Part shown: one piece after another, positions 11,350 through 24,045 of the stretch
How positions within the stretch are numbered: the first letter of the stretch is position 1
Layout: every line of letters starts with the position of its first letter
NCBI RefSeq assembly: GCF_002776525.5
Contig: NC_045441.1
Location: 90,853,298-90,917,297 of the forward strand
Source: Piliocolobus tephrosceles
Taxonomy: Eukaryota; Chordata; Mammalia; Primates; Cercopithecidae
Direction: 5' to 3'
Length of the DNA: 64,000 nucleotides
Translations under genes and position numbers: made by a program
The notes under the pieces: model-generated
Seen by the model: the letters and a program-made list of their open reading frames with translations, nothing else
Database searches by the model: none
Told to the model about the DNA's origin: nothing

Positions 11350-11621
11350 TTTTTTTTTCTGAGACAGTCTTGCTCTGTTGCCCAGGCTAGAGTGCAGTGG
11401 TGTGATCTGCAACCTCCATCTCCCGGGTTCAACAAATTGTCCTGCCTCAACCTCCCGAGTAGCTGGGATTACAGGCACAAACCACCATGCCTGGCTAATT
11501 TTTTTTTAGTAGAGACGGGATTTCATATTGGTGAGGCTGGTTTCTAACTCCTGACCTTGTGATCTGCCTGCCTTGGCCTCCCAAAGTGCTGGGATCATAG
11601 GCATGAGCCACCACACCTGGC
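11350..11621 (-). mobile_element. Alu, antisense
   Basis: It runs from poly-T through CTTGCTCTGTTGCCCAGGCT to CCACCACACCTGGC, the full order of an antisense Alu with small deletions. Flanks AACAACAATCTT (left) and AACAGCAATCTT (right) are a target-site duplication with one mismatch. Confidence 0.95.
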
Positions 11622-12702
11622 AACAGCAATCTTTTTCTAGTATCAAGACACTTGTTTTATGCTCTCATGGTTTTATTTAGGTTATAAGAGTATGTAAAAA
11701 ATTATATAAGCAACTGGTTTGGGGAAAAATTATAGGTTTCAATTTTACCAGCTAATATTCTTTGAAACTATGTGCTTTTCTAATTGCTTGATATTTTTTG
11801 CAGTATTGGTAAATGATAAAATATAAGGAAACCCAGAGGCTTCTTGGTAAAGTTTAATACTTACTTATTTTAACAAATATTTATTTCAGCTTTGACAATA
11901 ATAAAAGATAATACTGTGTTTTGAAAATCACAGAAAATGGTATTGAAATATCTGTGCAATCTGAAATTTATCTGTATTGGCATTTTTATTCCAGTATTAA
12001 GTGATTTATTAAATCAACTACTTGAGATAAACATTGTCTCTGATTTGTCCTCATCTTTTATTTTTACTGGAATACAATTGTCCTGGGGCTAATGACTTAA
12101 TGTTATATGAGGGTATTATATATCATTACAAGAAACCAGTGTATTTCTTGGAAAACACACACAAATATATACTCACATATAGATATATGTTTGTATCTGC
12201 ATGTGTGCATATTTATATATATAATATACATATATGTATATACAGAGAGAGAATTTGAAATTAAACAAAACCAAGACACAAAAATGGACATAAAATGGCA
12301 TTTCCTGTTTTGACAATTGCAAATTCTTCTGTAAGTTATTCCATTATTAAGTGGGGAAAAAATAAATCACAGGACTTATTCCCCATAATATATTATTAAC
12401 CCTAAATACAGAATCTTTTATTTAATTTAAATTTTAGCAAAATTAATAAAAAGCATATATAACACATCTTTAAATAAAAGCATGTATATTTATTTCCTAA
12501 ACAATAATTCACATAGTATTATTGTTATTATTTTAGATGCGTGAACTTGAAAATAATTTTAATTACTTACATGGCATTATAATCTTGGGGATGGGATTTA
12601 TAGTCTATAACAATACTTTCCTAATGATCTATAAACATTTCTGAAAATATAAGAAGTATGTGCATCCTATTAGCTTTAAATGCTGAGTGTACTTGATTAT
12701 TG
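11622..12702. other. Unassigned AT-rich sequence
   Basis: No gene is seen. A (TA/CA)-rich low-complexity patch with ATATATAATATACATATATG lies at about 12160-12245. The ORFs over it are composition artefacts. Confidence 0.5.
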
Positions 12703-13180
12703 TTATTTGTTTCCTAGGGCTGCTGTAACAAAGTAACACAAACTAGGAGTGGCTTACAACAGCAGAAATGTATTCCCTTCTAGTTCTGCAAGCTAGAAGT
12801 CTAAAATTAAGGTGTCAGCAGAGCCATGTTCTCTCTGAACACTCTAGGGAGTAATCTGTTCCATGCCTCCCTCTTAGCATCTGCTGTTGCTAGAAGGACT
12901 TGGCATTCTTTAGCTTGCAGACACATTACTACCATCTCTGTCTTTGTTGTCATCTCTGCCTTGGTTGTCATATGATGCCCTCCCTGTGTATCTCTGTCTA
13001 TGTTGATTCTCCCCTTCTTACAAGGATATTGTATTGGGTTAAGAGTACACACTACTCTAATATGATTCATCTTAACTTGATTATATACACAAATAATATA
13101 TTTCCAAAAAATATTAAATTCATAGGTATCAAGGGATAAAACTCGAACATATATTTTTGAAGGGCAATTCAAATCATAGC
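12703..13180 (-). mobile_element. MLT1-type MaLR LTR, antisense
   Basis: The plus strand shows the reverse complement of a MaLR LTR: GGGCTGCTGTAACAAAGTA, then TTCTGCAAGCTAGAAGTC, AAGGTGTCAGCAGAGCCATG and a 3' segment with TCATCTTAACTTGATTA. It is diverged and lacks clean ends. Confidence 0.75.
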
Positions 13181-13225
13181 AATCACGTATGTCATCTTAG
13201 TCAATTTCTATTTTGGAAAGCAAGT

Positions 13226-13465
13226 TTAAAATAATGGTTAGAAGCATGGATTCTGGTATTAGGTAAACCTGGTAGACATTCCCATTTTTTTCCTTATGGA
13301 CTGGATATCTTAACAAAGCTACTTAACTCTGTGGGCCTCAGTTTACTCACAAGTGACATCTGCTAACAATACTTGCTCAAAGGGTTTGGCAGATGATTAA
13401 ATAAAAATGCGAATCCCTCACAGTGCCAGAGACATAGTGAATACATTTTAGTATTTATTATTGTT
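13226..13465 (+). repeat. MIR element, sense
   Basis: It contains GGTTAGAAGCATGGATTCTG, a degraded middle, ACTTAACTCTGTGGGCCTCA and the GCCAGAGACATAGTGAATAC 3' portion of MIR. Confidence 0.8.
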
Positions 13466-13654
13466 TTAGCTGTTACAATCACTAGTTGAGTTTTACTCGA
13501 CGTTGAATGGTTTCATAGAGAGACTGAAATCCTCTCTAATGTTTACATTATCGTGTGCATTTACCTACTTAATATGATAAGCATACTTTTTTGTAAAGTT
13601 TATTTGGGAAATTTGGCCAGAAATCAGTAACATTAATCAAAGTAGAACTAGATA

Positions 13655-13740
13655 ATAATGTAGACAGGCAGACTGGTAGGTAAGTAGATAGGTAAGTAGG
13701 TAGGTAGACAGATATATGTAGGTATATATAGGAAAGTATG
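13655..13740. repeat. Degenerate (TAGG/TAGA)n tetranucleotide repeat
   Basis: About 80 bases of TAGGTAAGTAGATAGG-like units trailing into GTATATATAGG. Confidence 0.85.
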
Positions 13741-14064
13741 AGATCAATAATTTCAAATTTTTAAATCCACTGCTCAAATTATCAGGGTGTTTAATACTTA
13801 TGCACTATGAATTCCTCTGAGAAGACTGGGAGTAATAGTTTATAATAGTTTTCAAACTCATTGCCCATGGAATAACTTTTATGGCATATCTTGGGAAAGC
13901 AATGATCCTTACAACATGCACTGAGAAATAATGTACAAAAATTAGATAATTGAAATGAAAAATAAGAGCGAGAACTGTGAGTATAACAACATGGCTTAGA
14001 TTATCCAAGTACTAATGAGCAGTCTAACCACTTAGACATACACTTTTACAGGTAAAACATTGGT

Positions 14065-14355
14065 TGATTGATTGAGATGGAGTTTTGCTCTTATTGCCCA
14101 GGCGTGTAGTGCAATGGTGTGTGATCTTGGCTACTGCAACCTCCACCTCCCAAGTCCAAGCAATTCTCCTGCCTTAGCCTCTTGAGTAGCTGGGATTACA
14201 GGTGCCTGCCACCATGCCCAGCTAATTTTTGTATTTTTAGTAAAAATGGGGTTTCACCATGTTGGCCAGGCTGGTCTCAAACTCCTGACCTCGTGATCCA
14301 CCCGCCTTGGCCTCCCCAAGTGCTGGGATTACAGGCATGAGCTACCACGCCCAGC
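14065..14355 (-). mobile_element. Alu, antisense (AluS-like)
   Basis: It carries the full antisense Alu order. Its poly-T start has changed to TTGATTGATTGAGATGG. Flanks CAGGTAAAACATT and CAGATAAAACATT form the target-site duplication. Confidence 0.95.
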
Positions 14356-14903
14356 CCAGATAAAACATTTTGGAAAAATAATCTGTTGCAGTGTTCAGGA
14401 TGGCAGCTTTAGGGATTAGTTTTAGGGATATTACTGCTGAAATTATTTGAACTAAAACAAAATGTTTTGGTTGACACTTCTTGATTTCTCTTTTTTTATC
14501 TTATTAAGACCATCAATATCTACTTGACTTTTTAAATTGTTTTGTATTGTTTTACACTGACATTAACACTCAATTGGTCTTTTTCAAGACAAAAAGTTAT
14601 TTACTTTCAAAACAACATGTATCTATTTTATATGTCATATTTTAGTTCAACAAGTTAAAGAGGAAAAATACAATGGCTAGAATTTAATAGACATAACATT
14701 CCCAAATTATATGCTCTCAAGGTACAATCTATTGGAGAAGTTAATATTCTAATACACATAACTATAGTATGAAGCAAATGGGCCATAAAGGAATCACAAG
14801 CAAAATGCTCTGGAAGATCGAAAAAAAATTATTTTAAAGAGGCAAGGTTTGTGGAACTTGTAACTAAATGAATTCTGATGTTAAAAAAAAAAAAAAAGTA
14901 AGA
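14356..14903. other. Unassigned spacer between two Alus
   Basis: AT-rich, with no gene. It ends in an A16 run (about 14883-14898) directly before the next Alu. Confidence 0.5.
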
Positions 14904-15202
14904 GGCTGAGCACGGTGGCTCACGACTATAATCCCAGCACTTTGGGAAGCTGAGGCGGGCGGATCACGAGGTCAGGAGATCGAGACCATCCTGGCTAACA
15001 CGGTGAAACCCGTCTCTACTAAAAATACAAAAAATTAGCCGGACGTGGTGGTGGGCGCCTGTAGTCCCAGCTACTGGGGAGGCTGAGGCAGGAGAATGGT
15101 GTGAACCCCGGAGGACGGAGCTTTCAGTGAGCCGAGATCCCGCCACTGCACTCCAGCCTGGGCGACAGAGCGAGATTCCGTCTCAAAAAAAAAAAAAAAA
15201 AA
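14904..15202 (+). mobile_element. AluY-like, sense
   Basis: A full-length Alu with Y-type features (ATCACGAGGTCAGGAGATCG, CCATCCTGGCTAACACGG, GGAGAATGGTGTGAAC) and an A-tail of about 18. Confidence 0.95.
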
Positions 15203-15920
15203 GGAAGAACTGTTAAAATCAATATGAGGTTTTGAACTTGATTATGTAAGTACAGAATAGGACCTAGGTGAAATTATGATTCAGGCTTCAAGTACTGAAA
15301 GGGAACCTATTTGAAGACAGATAAAAGGAAATAGAAATAGGTTGGATCTTTATGAATTAGGTACCAAAATCAGGATGAATGTCTTGTTAATACAGGACTA
15401 ACATTAAGATCTTTTAAAGTAAGGAACATGGTCTTACTTTTAAGACCCCAAATTTTAATTCTCCCCCCACCAAAAAAGAAGAGGAAAAAATAAAGACAAC
15501 AAATGATTGCTTTGCATTTCTTTGTTTTCTACCCAAAACAATATTATGAAACATTCAGAATCTGCTGATAAAATACATGACAAAGTTTTTTTCTTTTATG
15601 ATAAGAACTAATTTTTGTCAAACTTTGAAGATATAGTCCCAAAGTATTGTACTCACAACCACATGCCTCCTTGTAAATAGAAGTTTTCTGACCCTTGCTG
15701 AAACCTCACTGTGGCAAAAATAATTGGCAGCAATTCTATAGAACCATAAATGTATTGCTTATTTTTAGTCATGTTAATATGCAGTCACCTCTCTTGTTTT
15801 TAACTGCAAACAGTACAAGCTGGTTCCATTTCTAGACAAAGTTATCAGAAGTACTTTGTAAGAATTTTGTGTTCTATTTGTGAAAAAGCACAATTATCTA
15901 TTTATTTTATGTTATGTGGC
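15203..15920. other. Unassigned AT-rich sequence
   Basis: No gene or repeat was recognised in this roughly 700-base interval. Confidence 0.5.
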
Positions 15921-18525
15921 CAGAATTAGTCTAATATCAAAACTAGACTAAGACAGTATTCAGAAAACTACAGACCAATATTTCTTATGAATGTAGATGC
16001 AGATATCCTCAAAAAAATTTTGCAAATCAAATCCAAAAATCTATAGAAATAACTATACATCATGACCTGGTGTTTATCCAAGGTATACAACGCTAGTTCA
16101 AAATATGTAAATCAATGAATGTAATCCATCATATCCCAGGCTGAAGTAGAAAAATACCGGGAGCATATCAATAGATGCAGTAAAAGCATTTGATAAAATC
16201 CACCCTAATTCATGATAAAATCTCTAAGCAAACCAGGAATAGAGGAGTGCTTCTTTGAACTGATTTTTAAAATCCACAAAAAAATTACAAATAATATCAT
16301 ATTTAATGGTGGAAAACTAGGATTTCCTGCTAATATCAGGAATAAAGCAAGGATTTGTTCTTATACTACTGCTTTCAACATCATTGATAATGCAATAGGA
16401 CAAGAAAGAGAATTAAAAAGTATACTGACTGGGAAATAAGAAATAAAACTCTCTTTGTTTGCAGATAGCATGCTTTTCTATGTAAAAAAAAAACCCAAAA
16501 GAATAGACAGAAAACTTTTGGAATTAATAAACCATTATAGCAAGATTGCAGGATACTAGTTTAATATATTAAAGTCAATTGCTTTATTTTATGTATCAGC
16601 AGCCAACAGGTAGAAATTGACATTAAAACTACAATACCATTTACATTGGCACCCTTAAAAATGAAATACTTAGGTATAAATCTTTCAAAATACGTACAAG
16701 ATATATTTGAGGAAAACTACAAAACTGACTCTAAAAAATCAAAGAAAAACTAAATAAATGGAGAGTTATTCCATGTTCATTGATAGAAAGCTCAATATTT
16801 TTAAGATGCCAATTCTTCTCAACTTGATCTATAGATTCAATGTTATCTCAGTTAAAAGCCCAGCAATTTATCTTGTGGATATTGACAAACTGATTCTACA
16901 GTTTATTTGGAGAGGAAAAAGGCCCAGAATTGTCAACACACTATTGGAGGAGAAAAAGAGACTGATACTACTATGGGACTTCAGAATTTACTATAAGTCT
17001 ACAGTAATCAAGAGAGTGTGGTACTGGTGAAAGAATATAAAACAGAATAACAGAACAGAGTCCAGAAATAGACCCACATAATATAGTCAACTTTGATTGA
17101 CTTTTGTTTGACAAAAGTCATACAAAGATAGCCTTTTTAACAAATGATGCTGGAACAACCAGAAATTCACATGCAAAGGAATGAACCTAGACAATGACCT
17201 CATGCCTTTCCTCAAAAAATTAACTAAGAATGGATCATAGCTGTAAATATATAATGCAAAACTGTAAAACTCCTAGAAGATAACATAGAAGTAGAGGACT
17301 TTGGGATGGGAATGACATTTTAGATATTATACAACATGAAAGGCATGATACATGAAAATAAAGAATTGATCATCTGGACTTCATTAAAATCAAATCTCCC
17401 TTTATTATGAATTACAACATCAAGAGTATGTGAAGAAAACTCACACTGAGAGAGAATATTTCTAAAAGACATGCCTGACAAAAGACTGTTATTCAAAATA
17501 AATAAAGAACTTTTAAAAATCAACAATAAGAAAACAAGCAACCAGATTAAAAAATGAGGAAAGGACTGAACAGATAATTCACCAAAGAAGATAGACAGAT
17601 GGCAAGTAACCATATGCAAAGATGTTCAATATCATGTATCTTTAGGGAATTACAAGTTGAAGCAATAATAAAATATGACAAACCTATTAGAACGATGAAA
17701 AGTATTCTAATACACTGACAACATCAAATGCTAGTGAGTATGTGGAGCAGCAGGAACCCTTATTCATTGCTCTGGAAATGCAAACCAATGCAGCCACTTT
17801 GGAAGAGTGCAGTAGTTTCTTACATGCTCTTACTGTGTGATCTGGCAATCGTGCTCCTTGGTATTTAAAATGTATGTCAATACAACATCTGTATACAAAT
17901 GTTTGCTCCACTTTATTCATAACTGCCAACAGGAGGAAACAGCCAAAATGGCCTTAAGTAGGTGAATATATAAATATACTGTGGCACATCTAGACACTGG
18001 AATTTTATTCAATGCTGAAAGAAAATGAATTGTCAAGTCATGAAAAGACAAGGAGAAAACCTAAATGCATATTATTAAGTGAAAAGAGCCTGTCTGAAAA
18101 GGCCACATACTATATGATTCCAATTATATCATGTTCTGAAAAATTCAAAACTATAAATGTAGTACAAATATCAGTGGTTTCTGGAGTTTGAGAGAAGAAG
18201 GAATGATTTAGCTTGGGAGAACACAGGGGATTTTTTAGGCAGCGGATTTTGTATGATACTACAGTGGTGGATACATGTCATATTTTTGCCCAAAGCCATA
18301 CAATATACAACACCAAGAGTAAACCCTAATGTAAATTATAGACTTTAGTTGGTAATGATGTGTCAATGTAGTTCATTGATTACAACAAATGTACTATTGT
18401 GGTGCAGTATATCTGTAGTGGGGAGGTTGTGCATGTATGGAAGAGGAAGTATATGGTAACTCTCTACTTTCTGCTCAATGAACCCAAAACTTTTCTAAAG
18501 AATGAAGTTTAATAATTTTTTTAAA
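15921..18525 (+). mobile_element. Old L1 (L1MA/MB-age), sense, 5' truncated
   Basis: The sequence begins inside ORF2 reverse transcriptase (ATCAATAGATGCAGTAAAAG, GATTCAATGTTATCTCAGTT, CAGTTTATTTGGAGAGG). It runs through the C-terminal ORF2 region into a 3'UTR ending near GAATGAAGTTTAATAATTTT. Two short ORFs, 16212-16439 and 16758-17030, are surviving pieces of the reverse transcriptase and following region. Many stops break the rest, so it is inactive. Its divergence suggests it is much older than the L1 at the window start. Confidence 0.9.
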
Positions 18526-19239
18526 GGTGCACACAGATCAAAGAATGGCTTCTTTTCAGTAATATCTGTTGTAACACTTTTAGTGCGTTTTTTTCTGCAA
18601 AGGGAAAAAACAAATGTATGATGAATATTGTGAGGATTTGGGGGTCTGTAATGGAAAATTAACGTAGGTTCTTTGCAAATACTTGTGAAAAGTCAAAGTT
18701 AGACTCAGCATTTATGAAGTTTATAAATATATGTTTATTTGAATTTTTCCATTGAATATTCACAAGTTCACTGACATGTTGGAATGAGCTCATACTGGAT
18801 TGTGTTTGTTACTAGTGTCTCTTCCCAATGTTTCATTTAGTAACACATTGGTAGCTTAAATATTTTTCAAATATTTACATCATGAAATTTGGCAAACTCT
18901 ATGAATTAGAGACTTCTTTTCCTTTGGAGAGGGGGTTGAGTCAGTTGTTAAGTACGAACACACCAGTGAATCAATCCCACTAGCCTTTAAAGTTTCTATT
19001 GTGGCATAGAGCCTGTCACATAGTTGGAGTTCAGAAATGTATGCTAAATTGATTAATCAGTTTTATAAAGTGATTTACAGTGATGTTATGATTGAAGCCA
19101 AATGAGAGAACTTAGTCACCAAAGGTGGAAGTGCATTTGAGAAAAGAGGGTGAAATGAGAGTTTGGTAGAGCATTTCTGGTAGGTAAGATAAGAATTAAA
19201 AATTTGGCACATTTTAACAGAAGAAATGAAATGGGAGAG
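18526..19239. other. Unassigned sequence
   Basis: No gene or repeat was recognised with confidence in these roughly 700 bases. Confidence 0.5.
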
Positions 19240-20000
19240 TTCCCTAACCCCGTCACGGGACTTGTGACAGGCGTGTGGCTCATTTGCTCAGCTGCTTCTA
19301 ACTCAAACCCCTTATAGGAGGGAGAGCACGCAGGTCAGCAGGTGCAGGAGCCAGGGCAAGCACTTTTGGGCTCCAGCCCCACGTCAGTGTCTAGGGGTGA
19401 TACAGTGCTCTTTTAGCATTTGCCGTCCGTGGACAGCTAAGTGTTAACCAGCTCAGTGGAAAGTCAAGGTGACAGCCTTTTTCACCCTACCCTCTTGGTA
19501 CCTGGGTCCTTGTCCACAATCCAGGATGAATCAGGTCACTGGGACTTGAATGAAAGTGAATGCTGAGGTTTTATTGAGGGATGGGGGTGGTTCTCACTGC
19601 GATAGGGAGCAGGAAAGGGGATGGAGTGGGAAGATAATCTTCTCCTGAAGCCTGGTTGCCTCTGGCTGGGCTTCTGTCCAAAATCATGCTGTCTGAAGTT
19701 AAGCCACATCTATCCGTAGTCTCTGACGCTCATTTGCCCATTCTCTCCACTTTCAGTTGTTTGCCTTTCCTCTCCTTCTCTGCTGTGCCGCTCTGCTGCT
19801 CTGCCAGTGGAACCTGGGGTTTATATGGGTACAGGATAGGGGTGTGGCGGGCCAGAGTGGTCTTGGAAAAGGCAACATTTGGACTTGAAAACAGGAATGT
19901 CTGTTCTTATTTAGGGCCATGGGTTTCCAGGCTTGAGGGTGGAGCCCTCACCAGGGACCCCACCCTCTTGCCTCCTGTGCATACCAGAACTAAAAGGTAA
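19240..20000 (-). mobile_element. ERV1-like LTR, antisense, GC-richer than surroundings
   Basis: The minus strand has a polymerase II LTR layout. CCATATAAACCCC (plus TTTATATGG at 19820-19828) is a good TATA box. About 250 bases downstream AATAAA appears (plus TTTATT at 19570-19575), followed by a C/G-rich region. The plus strand carries two long open frames here that have no protein character. I judge it an LTR from structure and style. The family is not named. Confidence 0.55.
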
Positions 20001-20654
20001 ATTCAACTTTGTGTGTCCTATTGCAAACTGGAGGTGTAAAAGGGAGTCAAGGGTTTTGTATTCTGAAGAGAGTGAGCCAAAAATTACTTTTTTTTTTTTT
20101 TTTTTGGAGAAGAGTAGTGAAGCTAAAAGTCAAAAGGCACAAACTGATGGGTAATTGGGTGTATAAGTGGAAGCAGAACAAGTGCGGGAGTGTGAAAGAG
20201 TGCACTGTTCCCTCCCATCAGGGGACCTGACTGGGTTTCAAGGCTTCATTCTACTTTTTAGGTGGTGCCTTTTTTCTTGCACAAAGAAAAAAGGTAACTT
20301 CTCTGTGATCTATGTGCCTAATCAGTGAAACAAAGGTGATGAATTGGAAGGTCATTTCCAGCTGGAAAGTTACATGATTCATGCATGGTTCTTTGAGAGA
20401 AAAAAATTGAGTAAGTAGAGGATAAAAAAAAAAAAAAAAAAAAAAAAAGATGATACTGAGAGTAACAATGTTCATTTTTGCATGTATAAGAAAGAATCCT
20501 GAAAATGTTGGTAGGCGGAAAAGATCTGAGGTAGAGAGTAAGTTAGAATATTTAAAGGAGGAAGGATATTTATAGACTATAATGAGAAAAAGAATATAAG
20601 TAGGGGTACTAAGGTTACAAAGGGATGAAAAACATTATTTCTTAGGAAAAAATA
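20001..20654. other. Unassigned sequence with poly-T and poly-A tracts
   Basis: Homopolymer runs lie at about 20088-20105 (T) and 20426-20449 (A). No gene is seen. Confidence 0.5.
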
Positions 20655-20845
20655 GAAACAATTATTAACAACACACCATCTAGTTGCTGTTCTAAATACT
20701 TTGTATAGAACATGTCCTTTAATTCTTACAAAAATATAAAAGATAAAAAGGTTTCATTTCTATTTTACAAGAAAGTAACTGAGATTTCCTTGTCTAGGAA
20801 CTGCCATGGAGACAAAGTTTGAACCCCAAATTCTGACCCAAGAAT
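20655..20845 (-). repeat. MIR element, antisense
   Basis: The plus strand reads as MIR reverse complement: TTGCTGTTCTAAATACTTTG, AATTCTTACAAAAATA, TTTACAAGAAAGTAACTGAG and a degraded GTTTGAACCCCAAATTCTG. Confidence 0.75.
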
Positions 20846-20869
20846 GTGTAGGCTGGTAGGCAGAAGCCT

Positions 20870-21050
20870 GTGGCTGGCAGCTGTTTGCTCATTCACCAGG
20901 CTGGTGACTTAGCCAAGCCATTTACTTTTCAGAGTCTCTGTTCCCTTACTCATCAAATAGGAGCAATGTTTTGTTTCCCATATAACTTCTCGAGCTATTA
21001 TGAGGCTGACTTGAGAAACTGTGCCTGTAAAAGGTAAAGTATGATAGACA
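20870..21050 (+). repeat. MIR element, sense
   Basis: The segment GGTGACTTAGCCAAGCCATT, the TTCCCTTACTCATCAAATAGG block and the CTATTATGAGGCTGACTTGAG block follow MIR in sense order. It lies just beside an antisense MIR. Confidence 0.65.
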
Positions 21051-23377
21051 TGTGGTGTATTTTTGTTAAAAATGGACAAACAGTCATTGAAATTTTATTT
21101 TAGGGGATAAAAATTAAGGGATTTAATCTGGAATGCCCTGTATTAATTCATTAAAGTACACACGGCCATGTGCTGAATATAAATAAATTGTATTGGAAAC
21201 TTAAGGGGTATGGAAAAGATTTGGACAAGTTAATACTGGATAATCCCCAGTAGTATTATATTTTTACTCCAGTTTAATAATGGGAAATTTGCCAGACTAT
21301 AACAAAGGAAATTCCAGATTATGATTTAGCAGACACTTTTGTGTTGGCTTCAGTGCCATTTTGCTTTCTGTCAACATTCATACCATCTTAATATATTAGT
21401 GGTGTGTGTCAGACATCAAATTGCACTTGCAAGGGAAACAGATTTCTCATGAGATTCTGAACATTAGGATGACAACAACATTGGATACACATACACATGA
21501 AAGTTTTCTTTCTCAGTTTTCTCTTTTCTTCTTTGGCCCAAATAAGAAAATGTAGAAATAAAGCCAGAGGAATGTTAGATTTATTTTTGTGATTTGTTTG
21601 AACCTGAATATGAATTTGCTTCCATTTTTAATGATGTTGTTTAATCCTTACTACTTTACTTGTGTTTTTCTAATGCAGCAAATCTTAGAAGCCAGGATGG
21701 AAGCAAGGGTGGGAAGCATTATTATTAGTTTGTTGTTATTTTATTTTATTTTAAAAGAGTCTGTATGAGGGGGAAAAAGAGACAAAAGGGAAATTATGTC
21801 GATGCCCACCCACAGTTCCTCAACTGGAAAGCCCTCCTAAGTTAACGTAATTAAAGTCGAGCTGGAGGCTGTGTATGTATAAACCCCAGAGATAGCATAA
21901 AAACAGCCTTTGGGCATCCTCTGAGACAGAGGATGTTCAATCAGATTCCAAGAATTCAAGAACATGTGTTTTGCAAGGGAGAAAGCCAAAATACAAACTT
22001 TCCTGTAAGTGCTACAAATACCATATGGAAAATTGATCCCGTAAACTAAGAAGAAAACATAATAAAGGAATGATTTTTAAATCCCATTATGCCAGTTAAG
22101 GGATATATTCCAGTCTTTCAACCTAATTTCCAAAAAGTACAACCAAATTAAAAGGGAGGATTTGAGTAATAATTCAAGCACCATTTCTGGTTTTCTTAGC
22201 AAACCTTTGTACAAGTGGCTACCCTGACTTGTTACTTGCAAACTAAATCTGTTTTCAAAACAGAGAGAAAGAGATCATTACTTTCATTGGTTTCCTGTAT
22301 TATATGGTAGTTCAGATTAGTGTTTGTTTTCCTTCAAATAGAGCTGTTGAATGGTGCAAATTTATCTTGCCTAAGTTGTAGAGAGCTTCCCACTATGTAG
22401 GGATACTTGAGAGGCCATGTTGTCTGTATTTGGGAAATTACTTATTGCATTTGTTTATAATTATTAAGGCAGAATAGAGTTCAATGGTGAGATCATAAAC
22501 TATAATTAACATAAAGTCTGTCCTTACATAAAATATTTGTTACATGGTGTTTACTGTAATTTCCAAATTATAAGGCAGGAATAATGACATTTGATCAAAT
22601 CTTATATTTTTCATATGGCCTTATGCTTTGCTTATGGTTTATAATATTTAAATTTTGCTTAATATAAAATAAGTATAATTCAAATATACTTATATTTATT
22701 GTCTATTTTAGGTAGTCCTATTATTTCCTGCAAAATTATTTGCATTTTACCATTTTGTGCACTTACCTTTTACAGGGATTTTTAAAAATAAAAAGCCCAT
22801 TGTTTTTAGCTCATAAAATTATCCCTCTAGAACACATTTGCCTTCATTTCTGTCTTGTACTCTGTGAATACCATGTACTCTGAATCAAATTTTGTATTAA
22901 TCTTTTCATCAGGATTCCCACAGTATGAAAATAAGGTAAATTTGAACTCTGTACCAGAATTAACACAGGTTTGTGACTTTAATTTATCTAAATGAACTTT
23001 TGATTTTCCATAGTAGATCTCTGGGCTGAGAAATCTTTCTTGCTGTGGAATGTATGTAGTTCTAGTCCCAGTGAGAGTACCAGCTTTCATGAGTTTTAAC
23101 TCTGCACAGACTTTCCAGTTTTAACTTCTTGTCTCACATAGTCTCAGTGCCTAGTGTCCCATGATCCCTGAGCAAACCATAAATGCCAAGCCTTTTTACC
23201 ATTTGGGCCATGTGCAAAGCTGCCCAAATTGAGCCTCCAGTGTCCATGCAAAGTGAGTTTGCTCTGGCTTTCAGTTTCTTCTCCATGGGTGACATCTATA
23301 AGCTTCCCCTTCTAACCTGTAAATTCAATTCCATATGCTCAGATTTATCATTTCAGGTATTTTGTAATAGAAGATTG
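21051..23377. other. Unassigned AT-rich sequence
   Basis: About 2.3 kb without a supported gene. One 38-base stretch at 22147-22184 recurs near 24384-24421. Confidence 0.5.
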
Positions 23378-23827
23378 TGATAATTAATTTTATCTGTCAA
23401 CTTAACTGGTCTAAGAGATGCCCAGATAGCTGGTAAAATATTATTTCTGGGTGTGTTTGTGAAGGTGTTTCTGGAATAGATTAGCATTTGAATCTGTAGA
23501 TTGAGTAAAAGTCTGCCTTTGTTGATGTGGGTGAATGTCATCTAATTCACTGAGGGCCTGAGCAGAAAAAAAGGTAGAGAAAGGGTAAATCTTGTTCTTT
23601 TCTTGAGCTGGGACATCCATCTTCTCCTGACCTTGAACATCACATCTCCTGATTCTTAGACGTTCAGACTCTGAGACTTGTACCAGCAGATTTCCACCCC
23701 ACCCCCTCAACCCTGGTTCTCATGCCTTTGGTCGGGGGCTGTCTTATATCACTGGTTTTCCTAGTTCTCCAGCTTACAGGCAACAGATGGTGGGACTTTT
23801 CAGCCTCTCCAAATTATGTGAGCCAAT

Positions 23828-23829
23828 TC

Positions 23830-23876
<47 letters not shown>

Positions 23877-23886
23877 NNNNNNNNNN

Positions 23887-23935
<49 letters not shown>

Positions 23936-23950
23936 GTATCTATCTATCTG

Positions 23951-23988
<38 letters not shown>
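23828..23988. repeat. (TCTA)n microsatellite containing an assembly gap
   Basis: There are about 12 TCTA units, then ten N's, then about 25 more units with two interruptions (TGTA and TCTG). It lies inside the LTR at 23378-24045. The open frames over it are repeat artefacts. Confidence 0.98.
23877..23886. other. Assembly gap (10 N)
   Basis: Ten unknown bases occur in the middle of the tetranucleotide array. The true array length is unknown. Confidence 1.
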
Positions 23989-24045
23989 CATTCATCAACC
24001 CACCCATCTCCTATTGGTTCTGTTTCTCTGTAAAATTCTGAATAA

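Larger units (their letters stand above)
23378..24045 (+). mobile_element. MLT2-like ERVL LTR, sense, with internal microsatellite
   Basis: It starts AATTAATTTTATCTGTCAAC and runs through TGCCCAGATAGCTGGTAAAA, GAGCTGGGACATCCATCTTC and GTGAGCCAATTCTC to the end CCTATTGGTTCTGTTTCTCT. This is the order of an ERVL-type LTR I associate with MLT2. The usual short CTCTATAT tract near its 3' end has expanded into a (TCTA)n array. The family name is from memory. Confidence 0.7.

Noticed and set aside
19656..20000. 114-codon plus-strand frame
   Set aside because: Runs opposite to an LTR-like element with a TATA box; no recognisable domain and no splice support.
23722..24041. Tyr-Leu-Ser-Ile repeat proteins
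   Set aside because: Translation of the (TCTA)n microsatellite, crossing an assembly gap.
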